Below, one piece after another: positions 54,438-63,902 of a stretch of DNA of 64,000 nucleotides (positions within the stretch are counted from its first letter, which is position 1; the number at the start of each line of letters is the position of its first letter). Location of the stretch: positions 248,001 to 312,000 of the forward strand of contig NZ_CAMYIV010000005.1 in the NCBI RefSeq assembly GCF_947258575.1. Direction: 5' to 3'. This DNA is from an uncultured Alcanivorax sp. (lineage in GTDB: Bacteria; Pseudomonadota; Gammaproteobacteria; Pseudomonadales; Alcanivoracaceae). The position numbers and the translations under genes are program-made. The notes beneath the pieces are model-generated. The model was not told the DNA's origin. It saw only the letters and a program-made list of their open reading frames with translations, and ran no database searches.

Positions 54438-54457
54438 GAATGCTCGGGAGAGCATTC
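54438..54457. repeat. Leader hairpin before cpdA
   Basis: GAATGCTC (54438-54445), loop GGGA, GAGCATTC (54450-54457): a perfect 8-bp stem in the 160-bp gap between yqiB and cpdA. GAGCATTCGC also occurs in the TetR block at 14758; this may be coincidence. Confidence 0.5.
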
Positions 54458-54504
54458 GCTGCCTCCCAAACGGGAATAATAAATCGAGGACGGGAGCGGG
54501 GATC

Positions 54505-55311
54505 TTGACGCAGCAGTTGCAGCCCCTTCGAGTGGTGCAGTTATCAGACTGCCATCTGTTTGCCGATACACAAGGCAAGCTGTTGGGCCTGAATACCCAG
54601 TTCAGTCTGGATAAGGTATTGGAGCTGATCCGTGGTGAGCAGCCCAGTCCGGACCTGATTCTGGCCACCGGGGATCTGTCCCAGGATGCTTCCTTTGAGT
54701 CGTATCAGCGGCTGGAGCAGGCCCTTTCTGCCTTCCCGGCACCGGTATACTGGCTGGAAGGCAATCACGACAAGCCCGCCCCCATGCTCCAGGCCCTGGA
54801 TTGCCATCGCGAGCGCATCAGTCCCTGTGTGCTGGAGATCGGCAACTGGACCATCATCATGCTCGACTCCACCATCCCCGGTGAAGTCCCTGGCGACCTG
54901 TTTGACGAAGACCTGAAATTTCTCGATGACGCCCTGGCCAACGCCCGTGGCGAACATCTGATGGTATGCCTGCATCACCATCCGGTGCCCATGGAGTGTG
55001 CCTGGCTGGACACCCAGGTGGTGGGTAGTGCCGAGCAGTTTTTCGCCGTCATCGACCGCCACCCCCGTGTGCGCGCCATTATCTGGGGCCATGTGCATCA
55101 GGAATATGATGACCTGCGCAACGGCGTACGCCTGCTGGCAGTGCCCAGCACCTGCGTGCAGTTCAAACCGAAAAGCGAAGACTTCGCCGTCGACGACAGC
55201 AACCCGGGCTACCGCTGGCTGGACCTGTACCCGGACGGTCGCATCGACACCGCTGTCAGCCGGGTGGAGGGGATTACCTTTGAGGTGGACTTCAGCGTCA
55301 AGGGATACTGA
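54505..55311 (+). CDS. cpdA: 3',5'-cyclic-AMP phosphodiesterase
   Basis: Class III metallophosphoesterase degrading cAMP. 268 residues. Metal-site motifs in order: QLSDCHLF, ATGDLSQD, GNHDKP, CLHHHPVP and WGHVH. The start is TTG 54505 with GGGAGCGGGG upstream; no ATG nearby keeps the QLSDCHLF strand. It follows yqiB after a gap with a hairpin, and its stop is 2 nt before the AGTGAAC heptads of element I. Confidence 0.94.
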   Translation: MTQQLQPLRVVQLSDCHLFADTQGKLLGLNTQFSLDKVLELIRGEQPSPDLILATGDLSQDASFESYQRLEQALSAFPAPVYWLEGNHDKPAPMLQALDCHRERISPCVLEIGNWTIIMLDSTIPGEVPGDLFDEDLKFLDDALANARGEHLMVCLHHHPVPMECAWLDTQVVGSAEQFFAVIDRHPRVRAIIWGHVHQEYDDLRNGVRLLAVPSTCVQFKPKSEDFAVDDSNPGYRWLDLYPDGRIDTAVSRVEGITFEVDFSVKGY

Positions 55312-55313
55312 TC

Positions 55314-55467
55314 AGTGAACAGTTAATAGTGAATAGTTAACAGCGAAACCGCTTGACTCCTCAACCGGGCCTGCCAGCATCATCACTGTTCACTGTTCAC
55401 TGTTCACTGTTCACTGTTCACTGTTCACTGTTCACTGTTCACTGTTCACTGTTCACTGTTCACTGTT
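55314..55467. repeat. Heptad element I: 12 perfect CACTGTT repeats
   Basis: The left arm is AGTGAAC, AGTTAAT, AGTGAAT, AGTTAAC, AGCGAAA (55314-55348). The right arm (55384-55467) is 84 bp made of exactly 12 CACTGTT units. It lies between cpdA and yqiA. The perfect tandem array is a strong candidate for length variation by slippage. Confidence 0.92.
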
Positions 55468-55492
55468 TGATCCTCCGACCTGTTGAATTCCT

Positions 55493-56080
55493 ATGGCTCC
55501 AGAAACCTCTCTCATCTATATCCACGGCTTCAACAGTTCCCCGGCGTCCCACAAGGCGACCCGGTTGCGAGAGGTGTTTGAGCGTGCCGGTTGTCCGGAG
55601 CGGTTGCACGTGCCGGCGCTGCCGGTGGAGCCCAAGGCGGCCATGGCGGAGCTGGATGCGGTGATTGCCGGGGCCGGTCCGGTGGCGTTGCTGGGCTCAT
55701 CTCTGGGTGGTTTCTATGCTACCTGGCTGGCCGAGCACCATGATTTGCAGGCGGTAATCGTAAATCCTGCGGTTCGACCCTGGCGACTACTGGACAAATA
55801 CACAGGTATCCAGCATAACTATCACACCGGCGAGGCCTGGGAATTCAATCCGGCCTGGCTGGACGAGCTGAAGCGCTATGAAGTGCCGGCCATCAGCCAG
55901 CCGGAAAACCTGCTTCTGCTCACCCAGACCGGCGATGAAACCCTCGATTGGGAAGACGGCTGGGACTATTACGGGGACTGCCACCGCTATTGCGGCTTGG
56001 GTGGCAGCCACGGCTTTGATAACTTTGACGCCTTCATTCCGCTGATACTGCGGTTTTGTGGTATTGAAATACACGCCTGA
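55493..56080 (+). CDS. yqiA: Esterase YqiA
   Basis: Alpha/beta-fold esterase of 195 residues. The N-terminal IYIHGFNSSPASHKA and the nucleophile elbow GSSLGGFYA (Ser in GSSLGG) define the YqiA/UPF0227-type family; catalytic His is in GGSHGFDNF. ATG 55493. It lies between cpdA and parE as in E. coli, and its stop is followed within 10 nt by the CAGACGC heptads of element J. Confidence 0.93.
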   Translation: MAPETSLIYIHGFNSSPASHKATRLREVFERAGCPERLHVPALPVEPKAAMAELDAVIAGAGPVALLGSSLGGFYATWLAEHHDLQAVIVNPAVRPWRLLDKYTGIQHNYHTGEAWEFNPAWLDELKRYEVPAISQPENLLLLTQTGDETLDWEDGWDYYGDCHRYCGLGGSHGFDNFDAFIPLILRFCGIEIHA

Positions 56081-56090
56081 TGCCCGAGGC

Positions 56091-56155
56091 CAGACGCCAG
56101 ACGCTTGATCCTGCCAAGCGTTCAGCGTCTGGCGTCATGCGTCTGGCGCTTCTGG
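56091..56155. repeat. Heptad inverted-repeat element J, CAGACGC type
   Basis: The left arm is CAGACGC twice (56091-56104). The right arm is GCGTTCA, GCGTCTG, GCGTCAT, GCGTCTG, GCGCTTC (56118-56152), in complementary orientation. It lies between yqiA and parE and ends 8 bp before the parE start, so the RNA structure would be close to its ribosome site. Confidence 0.8.
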
Positions 56156-56162
56156 AAAATCT

Positions 56163-58049
56163 ATGGCCAATACGTATACGTCCGAAAATATTGAAGTGTT
56201 GTCGGGCCTCGACCCGGTGCGCAAGCGTCCGGGGATGTACACCGATACCTCCCGTCCCAACCACCTGGCCCAGGAAGTCATCGACAACTCGGTGGATGAA
56301 GCCCTGGCCGGCCATGCCAAATCCATCAAGGTCACCCTGCTGAAAGATGGCGGCGTGGAAGTGGAGGATGACGGTCGCGGCATGCCGGTGGACATGCACC
56401 CGGTTCAGAAGAAGCCCGGGGTGGAAGTGATCCTGTCCACGCTGCATTCCGGCGGCAAGTTCTCCAACAACAACTACCAGTTCAGCGGTGGTCTCCATGG
56501 TGTCGGCGTGTCCGTGGTTAACGCCCTCTCCACCAAGCTGGAAATCCTGGTGAAACGGGACGGCCAGCTGCACCGGATGGAATTCGGTGATGGCGAAAAA
56601 CGCAGCGATCTGGAAGTGGTCGATACCGTCGGCAAACGCAACACCGGCACCATTCTGCGTTTCTGGCCCGACGCCAAGTATTTTGATTCACCGAAGATTT
56701 CCGTTTCCCGGCTCAAGCATCTGCTGCGCGCCAAGGCGGTGTTGTGCCCGGGGTTGCTGGTTACCCTGGACAACCAGGTCAGCGGTGAAACGGATGCCTG
56801 GCAATTCGCTGATGGCCTGATCGAATACCTGCTGGAATCCGGTCGTGGCTGGGAGCGGGTGCCGGATGAGCCCTTCAATGGTGCCATGAGCGCCGAAACC
56901 GAAGCGGCGGACTGGGCGGTGATGTGGCTGCCGGAAGGCGGCGAGCTGGTGCAGGAATCCTACGTTAACCTGATTCCCACCCCCCAGGGCGGCACCCATG
57001 TGAATGGCCTGCGCTCTGGTTTACTGGAAGCCATGCGCGAGTTCTGTGAATTCCGCAACCTGTTGCCCCGTGGCGTAAAGCTGACCCCGGAAGATATCTG
57101 GGACCGGGTTGCCTATGTGCTCAGCGTCAAGATGCAGGACCCGCAGTTCGCCGGCCAGACCAAGGAGCGGCTCAGTTCCCGGCAGACCGCCGCGTTCGTG
57201 TCCGGCGTGGTCAAGGATGCCTTTTCCCTGTGGCTGAATCAGCACACCGATGAAGCAGAGAAGCTGGCGGACCTGTGCATCAACAATGCCCAGAAGCGTC
57301 TGCGGGCCGCCAAGAAAGTCACCCGCAAGAAGATCACCAGTGGTCCGGCGCTGCCCGGCAAACTGGCCGACTGCACCAGCGATGATCCGTCCCAGAGCGA
57401 AATCTTTCTGGTGGAAGGGGACTCGGCGGGTGGCTCTGCCAAGCAGGCCCGGGACCGGGTCTACCAGGCCATCATGCCCCTGCGCGGCAAGATCATGAAC
57501 ACCTGGGAAGTGGACTCCGGCGAAGTGCTGGGCAGCCAGGAAATTCACGATATTGCCGTGGCACTGGGTATCGAGCCGGGCAGTGATGATCTGGGCGGTC
57601 TGCGTTACGGCAAGGTGTGCATCCTTGCCGATGCGGATTCCGACGGCCTGCATATCGCCACCCTGATCTGTGCCCTGTTCCTGCGTCACTTCCCGGCGCT
57701 AGTGAAGAACGGCCATGTGTTCGTGGCCATGCCACCGCTGTACCGCATTGATGTGGGCAAAGAGGTTTACTACGCCCTGGACAAGGAAGAGCGTGCAGGC
57801 GTGTTGGACCGTATCAAGGCCGAAAAGAAGCGCGGCAAGGTCAACGTCACCCGCTTCAAGGGCCTGGGCGAAATGAATCCGCTGCAACTGCGCGAAACCA
57901 CCATGGCGCGAGATACCCGCCGATTGGTGCGCCTGGATGTCACCAGCGGCGATGACACCCACCAGCTCATGGATATGTTGCTGAGCAAGAAGCGCGCCTC
58001 CGATCGCAAGATCTGGCTGGAAGAGAAAGGCAATCTGGCTGAGATTTGA
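56163..58049 (+). CDS. parE: DNA topoisomerase IV subunit B
   Basis: ATPase subunit of topoisomerase IV, which decatenates daughter chromosomes. 628 residues, near the E. coli 630. GHKL ATPase motifs VIDNSVDEALAG and GGLHGVGVSVVNALS; TOPRIM motifs EGDSAGGSAKQARDR and DADSDGLHIATL. The start ATG is 8 bp after element J. The stop TGA supplies the first base of the first heptad of element K, showing the repeat fused to the gene end. Confidence 0.97.
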   Translation: MANTYTSENIEVLSGLDPVRKRPGMYTDTSRPNHLAQEVIDNSVDEALAGHAKSIKVTLLKDGGVEVEDDGRGMPVDMHPVQKKPGVEVILSTLHSGGKFSNNNYQFSGGLHGVGVSVVNALSTKLEILVKRDGQLHRMEFGDGEKRSDLEVVDTVGKRNTGTILRFWPDAKYFDSPKISVSRLKHLLRAKAVLCPGLLVTLDNQVSGETDAWQFADGLIEYLLESGRGWERVPDEPFNGAMSAETEAADWAVMWLPEGGELVQESYVNLIPTPQGGTHVNGLRSGLLEAMREFCEFRNLLPRGVKLTPEDIWDRVAYVLSVKMQDPQFAGQTKERLSSRQTAAFVSGVVKDAFSLWLNQHTDEAEKLADLCINNAQKRLRAAKKVTRKKITSGPALPGKLADCTSDDPSQSEIFLVEGDSAGGSAKQARDRVYQAIMPLRGKIMNTWEVDSGEVLGSQEIHDIAVALGIEPGSDDLGGLRYGKVCILADADSDGLHIATLICALFLRHFPALVKNGHVFVAMPPLYRIDVGKEVYYALDKEERAGVLDRIKAEKKRGKVNVTRFKGLGEMNPLQLRETTMARDTRRLVRLDVTSGDDTHQLMDMLLSKKRASDRKIWLEEKGNLAEI

Positions 58050-58211
58050 GTGGAAAGTTTCAAGTGGAAAGTTGCAACGCGAAGCCAGTTCCTTGTGTGT
58101 TGAAAGGCTATCGCTTCGCGCTGGCCGTTAACGGCGGCACGCGGGCAAGGCTGTTCAGGTTGGCAGGGCTTCTTCCGCGCTTTGCAACTTTGAACTTTCA
58201 ACTTGCAACTC
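58049..58211. repeat. Heptad inverted-repeat element K
   Basis: The left arm is AGTGGAA, AGTTTCA, AGTGGAA, AGTTGCA, ACGCGAA (58049-58083), beginning on the last base of the parE stop. The right arm (58177-58211) is GCGCTTT, GCAACTT, TGAACTT, TCAACTT, GCAACTC. The arms pair. It fills the parE-parC gap, and no GGCCGCG hairpin is inside. Confidence 0.85.
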
Positions 58212-58283
58212 TTCGAGCATCGCAAAGACATATAGCCTCTCAGCATTTGAACATGCTGTGATCGAGAAGAAGGCATTGAAGAA

Positions 58284-60524
58284 ATGGCTGATGAATTTGA
58301 AAGTCTTCCCTTAAGGGAATACACCGAAAAAGCGTACCTGGATTATTCCATGTACGTGATTCTGGATCGGGCCTTGCCCAATATTGGTGACGGCCTCAAG
58401 CCGGTGCAGCGGCGTATTGTGTACGCCATGAGTGAGCTGGGGCTGAAGGCCACCTCCAAGTACAAGAAATCCGCGCGTACCGTGGGTGATGTACTGGGTA
58501 AATATCACCCCCATGGTGACTCCGCCTGTTACGAGGCCATGGTGTTGATGGCGCAGCCATTCAGCTACCGTTATCCGCTGGTGGATGGTCAGGGTAACTG
58601 GGGTAGTGCAGATGACCCGAAGTCGTTTGCTGCCATGCGTTATACCGAATCCAAACTGGCGCCCTATGCGGAAGTGCTGCTTGCCGAGCTGGGCCAGGGC
58701 ACGGTGGAATGGGTGCCCAACTTTGACGGCACCATGGACGAGCCCAAGCTGCTGCCGGCGCGTCTGCCCAATGTGTTGCTCAACGGCACTACCGGTATCG
58801 CGGTAGGCATGAGCACGGATATTCCGCCGCACAACCTGCGTGAAGTGGCGAATGCCTGTATTCACCTGCTCAAGGATCCGGGGGCGTCACTGGATGACCT
58901 GATGCAGTACATCCAGGGCCCGGATTTCCCCACCGAGGGGGAGGTGATTACTTCCCAGAACGACATCATCCGCATGTATGCGGAAGGGAAGGGGTCGCTC
59001 AAGCAGCGTGCCGTGTATGAGCGCGAGGAAGGTGACATCGTCGTTACTGCCTTGCCCTATCAGGTATCCGGCGCCAAGGTGCTGGAACAGATTGCCGACC
59101 AGATGCAGAAGAAAAAGCTGCCCATGGTCAGTGATCTGCGCGATGAGTCGGATCATGAAAATCCCACGCGTCTGGTGATTACACCGCGTTCCAATCGGGT
59201 GGATATTCCCCAGTTGATGAGCCACCTGTTTGCCACCACGGATCTGGAAAAGAACTACCGGGTAAACCTGAACATGATCGGCATTGATGGCCGGCCACAG
59301 GTAAAAAGCCTGGATATGATCCTTAACGAGTGGCTGCAGTTCCGTATGGTCACCGTGCGTCGGCGTCTGCAGCACCGTCTCGACAAGGTGCTGGAGCGTC
59401 TGCACATCCTGGAAGGCCTGTTGGTGGCCTTCCTCAATATCGATGAAGTGATTCACATCATCCGCACCGAAGATGTGCCCAAGCCGGTGCTGATGGAGCG
59501 CTTCGGTATTTCCGAGCAGCAGGCGGAAGCCATCCTCGAGTTGAAATTGCGCCACCTGGCCAAGCTTGAGGAAATGAAGATTCGTGGCGAGCAGGATGAG
59601 CTGAACGAAGAGCGCGAGTATCTGGAAACCACCCTGGGCTCCATGGCGAAAATGAAAAAGCTGGTGGCCAAGGAACTGCAGGAAGACGCGGACAAATATG
59701 GCGACGATCGTCGCTCGCCGCTGGTAGAACGGGATGCGGCATCTGCCCTCGACGAAACGGATCTGGTCAGCGCCGACCCGGTGACCGTGGTGCTGTCCGA
59801 GAAAGGCTGGGTGCGTTCTGCCAAGGGCCATGAGGTGGATGTGGTTGGCCTGAGCTACAAGGCCGGCGACAAGTACAAGGCCTCGGCCCAGGGCAAGTCC
59901 AATCAGCCGGTATGCTTTATCGACAGCACCGGCCGCAGTTACTCCCTGCCGGCCCATACACTGCCCAGTGCCCGTGGCCAGGGCGAACCCCTGTCTGGCC
60001 GTGTCAGCCCACCGTCCGGGGCCAGCTTCATGGCCGCGGTGATGGGCAAGGAAAAGGACGCCTACCTGATGAGCACCGATGCCGGTTACGGCTTTGTGGT
60101 GCGCTACGGGGATCTGCTGGCCAACAAGAAGGCAGGCAAGACGGTGCTGTCGGTGCCCAAGGGCGCCAAGGTTCTGCCGCCGAAACCGATTGCCTCCACC
60201 GATGACGATCTGATTGCGCTGGTCTCCAACGAAGGCCGTCTGCTGGTGTTCCCGGTGAAGGAATTGCCGGAAATGGCACGGGGCAAGGGCAACAAGATGA
60301 TGTCCATCCCCGGGGCGCGGGTGGCGGACCGGATTGAGTTCGTGCAGGACATGCAGGTGCTGGGGCCGCAGGATGCGCTCACCATCCATGCCGGTAAACG
60401 TCATCTGACTCTCAAGGCCAGCGATCTGGAGCACTACTACGGGGAGCGGGGCCGCCGTGGCGCCAAGTTGCCACGTGGATTCCAGAACGTGGACCATATG
60501 GCCGTGGAGCGTAAAGGCGAGTAG
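58284..60524 (+). CDS. parC: DNA topoisomerase IV subunit A
   Basis: DNA-cleaving subunit of topoisomerase IV. 746 residues. Active-site Tyr120 is in [13 protein letters not shown]. The quinolone-resistance-determining region has Ser80 and Glu84 ([12 protein letters not shown]), the sensitive E. coli-type state. The C-terminal beta-pinwheel is present. ATG 58284 has AGAAGG upstream. It follows parE after the repeat element K; an intrinsic terminator follows it. Confidence 0.97.
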   Translation: MADEFESLPLREYTEKAYLDYSMYVILDRALPNIGDGLKPVQRRIVYAMSELGLKATSKYKKSARTVGDVLGKYHPHGDSACYEAMVLMAQPFSYRYPLVDGQGNWGSADDPKSFAAMRYTESKLAPYAEVLLAELGQGTVEWVPNFDGTMDEPKLLPARLPNVLLNGTTGIAVGMSTDIPPHNLREVANACIHLLKDPGASLDDLMQYIQGPDFPTEGEVITSQNDIIRMYAEGKGSLKQRAVYEREEGDIVVTALPYQVSGAKVLEQIADQMQKKKLPMVSDLRDESDHENPTRLVITPRSNRVDIPQLMSHLFATTDLEKNYRVNLNMIGIDGRPQVKSLDMILNEWLQFRMVTVRRRLQHRLDKVLERLHILEGLLVAFLNIDEVIHIIRTEDVPKPVLMERFGISEQQAEAILELKLRHLAKLEEMKIRGEQDELNEEREYLETTLGSMAKMKKLVAKELQEDADKYGDDRRSPLVERDAASALDETDLVSADPVTVVLSEKGWVRSAKGHEVDVVGLSYKAGDKYKASAQGKSNQPVCFIDSTGRSYSLPAHTLPSARGQGEPLSGRVSPPSGASFMAAVMGKEKDAYLMSTDAGYGFVVRYGDLLANKKAGKTVLSVPKGAKVLPPKPIASTDDDLIALVSNEGRLLVFPVKELPEMARGKGNKMMSIPGARVADRIEFVQDMQVLGPQDALTIHAGKRHLTLKASDLEHYYGERGRRGAKLPRGFQNVDHMAVERKGE

Positions 60525-60540
60525 CGCTTTTACCGGTGAG

Positions 60541-60575
60541 AAAAAACGGCACGCTCGACAGCGTGCCGTTTTTTT
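60541..60575 (+). terminator. Intrinsic terminator after parC
   Basis: A 10-bp stem, ACGGCACGCT (60546-60555) with AGCGTGCCGT (60560-60569), flanked by A- and T-tracts, so it can work in both directions. Confidence 0.9.
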
Positions 60576-60701
60576 GTGTGCCGGTTTTCGGCAGATCAAT
60601 CCATCACGCTGTTGCTTCCCGCGGCGGGTGAACAGACTTGCGTGATGGCGAGAACCGGGTTTAATACCCTCTTTGACAGGGAAAAGAGTAGGAGTGTCAC
60701 C

Positions 60702-61631
60702 ATGGCTGCCACGATCACGGGCGTTATCACCGCACTGTTATTGCTGCTCAATACCCTGATACTGATTGGCCCCATGATGCTGGTGGCGCTACTCAAGGTG
60801 ATCCTGCCAGGTTCGCGAGCCCGCCAGGTCTGCTCCTCTGTCGTCATGGCTATCGCTGAAACCTGGGCCGAGATCTGCAAGGCCATCTTTGCGTTGATGA
60901 CACCCACCCAGTGGGAGATTCGTGGCGTGGAGGATTTGCGCGGTGACACCTCCTATCTGGTGATCAGCAACCATCAGTCCTGGGTGGATATCCCCGCGCT
61001 GATTCAGGCGTTCAATCGCAAGACGCCTTACTTCAAGTTCTTCCTCAAGAAAGAACTGATCTGGGTGCCGTTTCTGGGGCTGGCATTCTGGGCGTTGGAT
61101 TACCCTTTCATGAAGCGCTACAGCAAAGCGTTTCTGGAGAAGTACCCCCACCTCAAAGGCAAGGATCTGGAGATCACCCGGCAGGCCTGTGAGAAATTTC
61201 AGGGTATACCGGTGACAGTGGTGAACTTTCTCGAAGGTACCCGCTTTACTGCCGCCAAACATGATAACCAGCAGTCTCCCTACCGGCATCTTCTCAAGCC
61301 CAAGGCCGGTGGTGTGGCTTTTGTACTGGCGGCTCTGGGTGACAATCTGGATGCCATACTGGATGTGACCATCCTGTACCCGGAAGGGGCGCCGCCGGGC
61401 TTCTGGGATTTGTTGTGTGGCCAAGTGGATCGGGTCGTGGTGGATGTACAGACCCGCCCCCTGAAGCCGGCGCTATGGCGTAGCGATTACCAGGAAGACC
61501 CGGTTTTTCGGGCGGAAATGCAGCAGTGGGTCAGTGATCTGTGGGCGCAGAAGGACGCGCGACTGGTACAGATGGCCGAACAGGAAAACCAGGGCAGCGC
61601 ACAGCCGGCAAAGCGCGCCGGCCGCGACTAA
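60702..61631 (+). CDS. Lysophospholipid acyltransferase (YihG-like)
   Basis: Membrane acyltransferase of the PlsC superfamily, 309 residues from ATG 60702. An N-terminal hydrophobic segment (ITALLLLLNTLILIGPMMLVALLKVIL) is followed by the HxxxxD motif in NHQSWVD and FLEGTRF. AGGAG precedes the ATG; the frame is open from 60576, but the extra part lies over the parC terminator region. It resembles E. coli YihG. It probably remodels phospholipid acyl chains. Confidence 0.92.
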   Translation: MAATITGVITALLLLLNTLILIGPMMLVALLKVILPGSRARQVCSSVVMAIAETWAEICKAIFALMTPTQWEIRGVEDLRGDTSYLVISNHQSWVDIPALIQAFNRKTPYFKFFLKKELIWVPFLGLAFWALDYPFMKRYSKAFLEKYPHLKGKDLEITRQACEKFQGIPVTVVNFLEGTRFTAAKHDNQQSPYRHLLKPKAGGVAFVLAALGDNLDAILDVTILYPEGAPPGFWDLLCGQVDRVVVDVQTRPLKPALWRSDYQEDPVFRAEMQQWVSDLWAQKDARLVQMAEQENQGSAQPAKRAGRD

Positions 61632-61705
61632 TCAGGTTCAACAGGAAAAGGCATTGTCCCTGCCTTCGCCGAGGCCAGAGGCAATGCCTGGTCCGTGACA
61701 AGCCA

Positions 61706-62446
61706 CTAGAAACTCAGTGAGGCCGCCAGATAGGGCCCGCCCATATCCAGATCCGCATCCAGATCGCTGACATCATCCAGCTCCAGGTCCATGTGCTTGT
61801 AGCCCAGCTCGACGCCAAGCAGGAAATCCGAGCGCCAGCCGATGCGAGCGGTCAGATCCCGCAAGGTGTTGCCGTCGTAGCTGATCGTATCGATCTCGCC
61901 GCCGACATAGACGCCAGGCACCGGCAGGTTGAGTCGGCCAGAGGCATGCAGCATGGGCAGGGTTTCATCGAAGTTCTTGGTGGTGCTGACCAGCAGGTTG
62001 TCCAGGCTGATGCTGCCCTCGATCTTGCGGACGGTCACCCCCAGGTTCACTTTCAGGGCATTATCCAGCGGCGTGTAGTAGAGCGTGCCGTCGAGGATGT
62101 CCAGATCGATATCGGTTGCGACCTCGGTGTTGGCCACAAACAGCTGGCCATTGAACACAAAGGTACGTTGCAGGCGATTGCTGGCGTCATCAGAGAGATC
62201 CAGGCTGCGCACCCGCACATTGGGAATCAGCGGTACGGCATGTTCCACGCCCAGATAGAGCACCTGCTGATTGGCTTCATCAAAGCCCAGGTCATCCTGC
62301 ATGCGGATATCTTCACCACCAGAGGCAACCGTGCCTTCAAACTCGGTGTCCCAGCTGTAGCCGCCGCCATAAACGGCAATGCCTGGTGCTGACCAGGCCA
62401 GGGGGGCGGCCAGTAAACCGGCTGCCAGCAGACTGATGCGTTTCAT
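61706..62446 (-). CDS. Outer-membrane beta-barrel protein, TIGR04219-like
   Basis: A 246-residue protein with a signal peptide (MKRISLLAAGLLAAPLAWS, cleavage after AWSA) and alternating beta-strands ending in aromatic AASLSF, as in outer-membrane barrels. The family resemblance is to TIGR04219 proteins. Sequence is rich in Asp near VSDLDADLDMGGPY. ATG 62446 has GGAG upstream. Function unknown; may be a small porin-like or lipid-transfer barrel. Confidence 0.85.
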   Translation of the reverse strand: MKRISLLAAGLLAAPLAWSAPGIAVYGGGYSWDTEFEGTVASGGEDIRMQDDLGFDEANQQVLYLGVEHAVPLIPNVRVRSLDLSDDASNRLQRTFVFNGQLFVANTEVATDIDLDILDGTLYYTPLDNALKVNLGVTVRKIEGSISLDNLLVSTTKNFDETLPMLHASGRLNLPVPGVYVGGEIDTISYDGNTLRDLTARIGWRSDFLLGVELGYKHMDLELDDVSDLDADLDMGGPYLAASLSF

Positions 62447-62596
62447 GGAAACTCCTGCTTGTGAGTGAACGTTCAGTATTGCAGGTCTACAAGGGTGTCA
62501 CCAAGTCCACAGGGATTCTGGTACCATGCCCACAACAATCACGATTCATTTGCCGGGGTTCGGCAGGTTTGGCCCGGCTCCTGCTGACAGTTACCT

Positions 62597-63127
62597 ATGT
62601 TTCTAGATGAAATGCCCGGACAGTTCCGTTATCCGGCACCGGAAGATGCACAAGACAAAGACTTGCTGGCAGATATCCAGCGCAAGGGCTGGCACCATTT
62701 TGCGGTGCCCGGTGGCGATGGTCAGCCTGGTTTCACCTTCAGCGTGGGGCATTTCCTCAATCTGAATCACCCGGAACTGATCGTGCTGGGGCTGAAGGAT
62801 TCCCTGGCCAGCCGCCTGCTGGACAGCGCCGCCGTGCGCATTCGCGGCCTGAACAAGCCTTATCAGCCATACCGCCTGTACAACGATATTGCCGATGGCC
62901 TGGAAGTCATGTTCCTGCCGGTGGCCTTTGCGCATTACAAGGAATACCTGGGCTTCGCCAACTGGTTCTACCAGAGCCTGCCGGCGCCGTACCCGGCCCT
63001 GCAAATGGTGTGGCCCGATCCCAAGGGCGTGTTCCCCTGGCAGCCCGGTTACGATACCCGGTTCCACCGGGCCCAGCCGCTGCTGGGGGTGCCGCCTGCG
63101 TCCCCGTTAACCCAGAATCGCCGTTGA
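62597..63127 (+). CDS. DUF4262-like protein
   Basis: A 176-residue cytoplasmic protein. The sequence LLADIQRKGWHHFAVPGGDGQPGFTFSVGHFLNLNHPELIVLGL and the tail ALQMVWPDPKGVFPWQPGYD are the conserved parts of DUF4262. ATG 62597; a second in-frame ATG at 62612 is possible. No function is known for the family. It precedes a DUF2058 gene by 14 bp. Confidence 0.85.
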   Translation: MFLDEMPGQFRYPAPEDAQDKDLLADIQRKGWHHFAVPGGDGQPGFTFSVGHFLNLNHPELIVLGLKDSLASRLLDSAAVRIRGLNKPYQPYRLYNDIADGLEVMFLPVAFAHYKEYLGFANWFYQSLPAPYPALQMVWPDPKGVFPWQPGYDTRFHRAQPLLGVPPASPLTQNRR

Positions 63128-63141
63128 GTTCGGAGAGCAAG

Positions 63142-63681
63142 ATGGCCAATTCCCTGCAAGAACAATTGATGAAAGCCGGCCTGGCGGACCAGAAGAAGGC
63201 CCGTCGTGCCAAACAACAAAAACGCCAGGAAGCCAACCAGGCCAAGCGTGGCGAAATCGAACTGGAAGACCCGGCCGAGCGGGCCCGTCGCCAGCGCGAG
63301 GAAAAGGCTGAAGCGGATCGTCAGCGTGAAGCTGCTCGCAAGGCGGAGCGTGAGAAGAAGGAAATCGCCGCCCAGATCAAGCAGATGATCGAACAGAGTC
63401 GTCTGGATCGCCAGCATGGCGATGTGGCCTATCAGTTCGTACAGGACAAGAAGATCAAGAAGGCCTGGGTCACCGCCAAGCAGCAGGCCCAGCTTGAGCG
63501 CGGCCAGATCGCCATTGTCGCCCTGGGCGACGGCTACGAGCTGGTGCCCACGGTCGTGGCAGAAAAGATTCGCCAGCGTGAGGAGTCTGCGGTGCTGCTG
63601 CTCAACGAGCGCGGCAGCAAGGCGGTGGACGAGGATGACCCCTACAAGGACTTCCCGATCCCAGACGATCTGATGTGGTAG
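63142..63681 (+). CDS. yaiL: DUF2058 family protein YaiL
   Basis: A 179-residue, highly charged protein. The first half is a Lys/Arg/Glu coiled coil (LMKAGLADQKKARRAKQQKRQEANQAKRGE); the C-terminal part DKKIKKAWVTAKQQAQLERGQIAIVALGDGYELVPTVVAEKI is the DUF2058 core. ATG 63142 is preceded by GGAGAG; the frame is open upstream within the previous gene. It resembles E. coli YaiL, which has no settled function, and is linked to the DUF4262 gene. Confidence 0.9.
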   Translation: MANSLQEQLMKAGLADQKKARRAKQQKRQEANQAKRGEIELEDPAERARRQREEKAEADRQREAARKAEREKKEIAAQIKQMIEQSRLDRQHGDVAYQFVQDKKIKKAWVTAKQQAQLERGQIAIVALGDGYELVPTVVAEKIRQREESAVLLLNERGSKAVDEDDPYKDFPIPDDLMW

Positions 63682-63745
63682 CGCGCCGCGGCAACGAGCT
63701 ACGAACCGCGTTTGCGCGGAAATCGCCTAACGGGTGACCAGGAAT

Positions 63746-63848
63746 CGTAGGGTGGATTAGCCCTAGGCGTAATCCACCTTCGTTTCAGCGTAACGATAAT
63801 TCGGAAGGTAAGGCTGGTGGATTACGCCTGCGGCTAATCCACCCTACG
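63746..63848. repeat. GTAGGGTGGATTAGCC inverted repeat
   Basis: Arms 63746-63778 (CGTAGGGTGGATTAGCCC...) and 63816-63848 (...GGCTAATCCACCCTACG) are nearly complementary over 33 bp. Each arm is itself a hairpin (GGTGGATTAGCC with GGCGTAATCCACC). A dispersed palindrome family also seen at 27778 and 45715. Confidence 0.8.
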
Positions 63849-63902
63849 TTTTTATTCCGGTCAGGCACCAAACTCCACCCTTAAACCAACCAGGCCCGAA
63901 CC

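Noticed and set aside
55384-55467. CRISPR array
   Set aside because: The units are 7 bp in direct tandem with no unique spacers, so it is a simple tandem repeat.
55353-55664. 103-codon frame across the CACTGTT array
   Set aside because: The repeated SLFTVHC text is only the translation of the heptamer array; it overlaps yqiA in another frame.
58887-60599. 570-codon minus-strand open frame
   Set aside because: Antisense to parC, which has the active-site Tyr and gate motifs.
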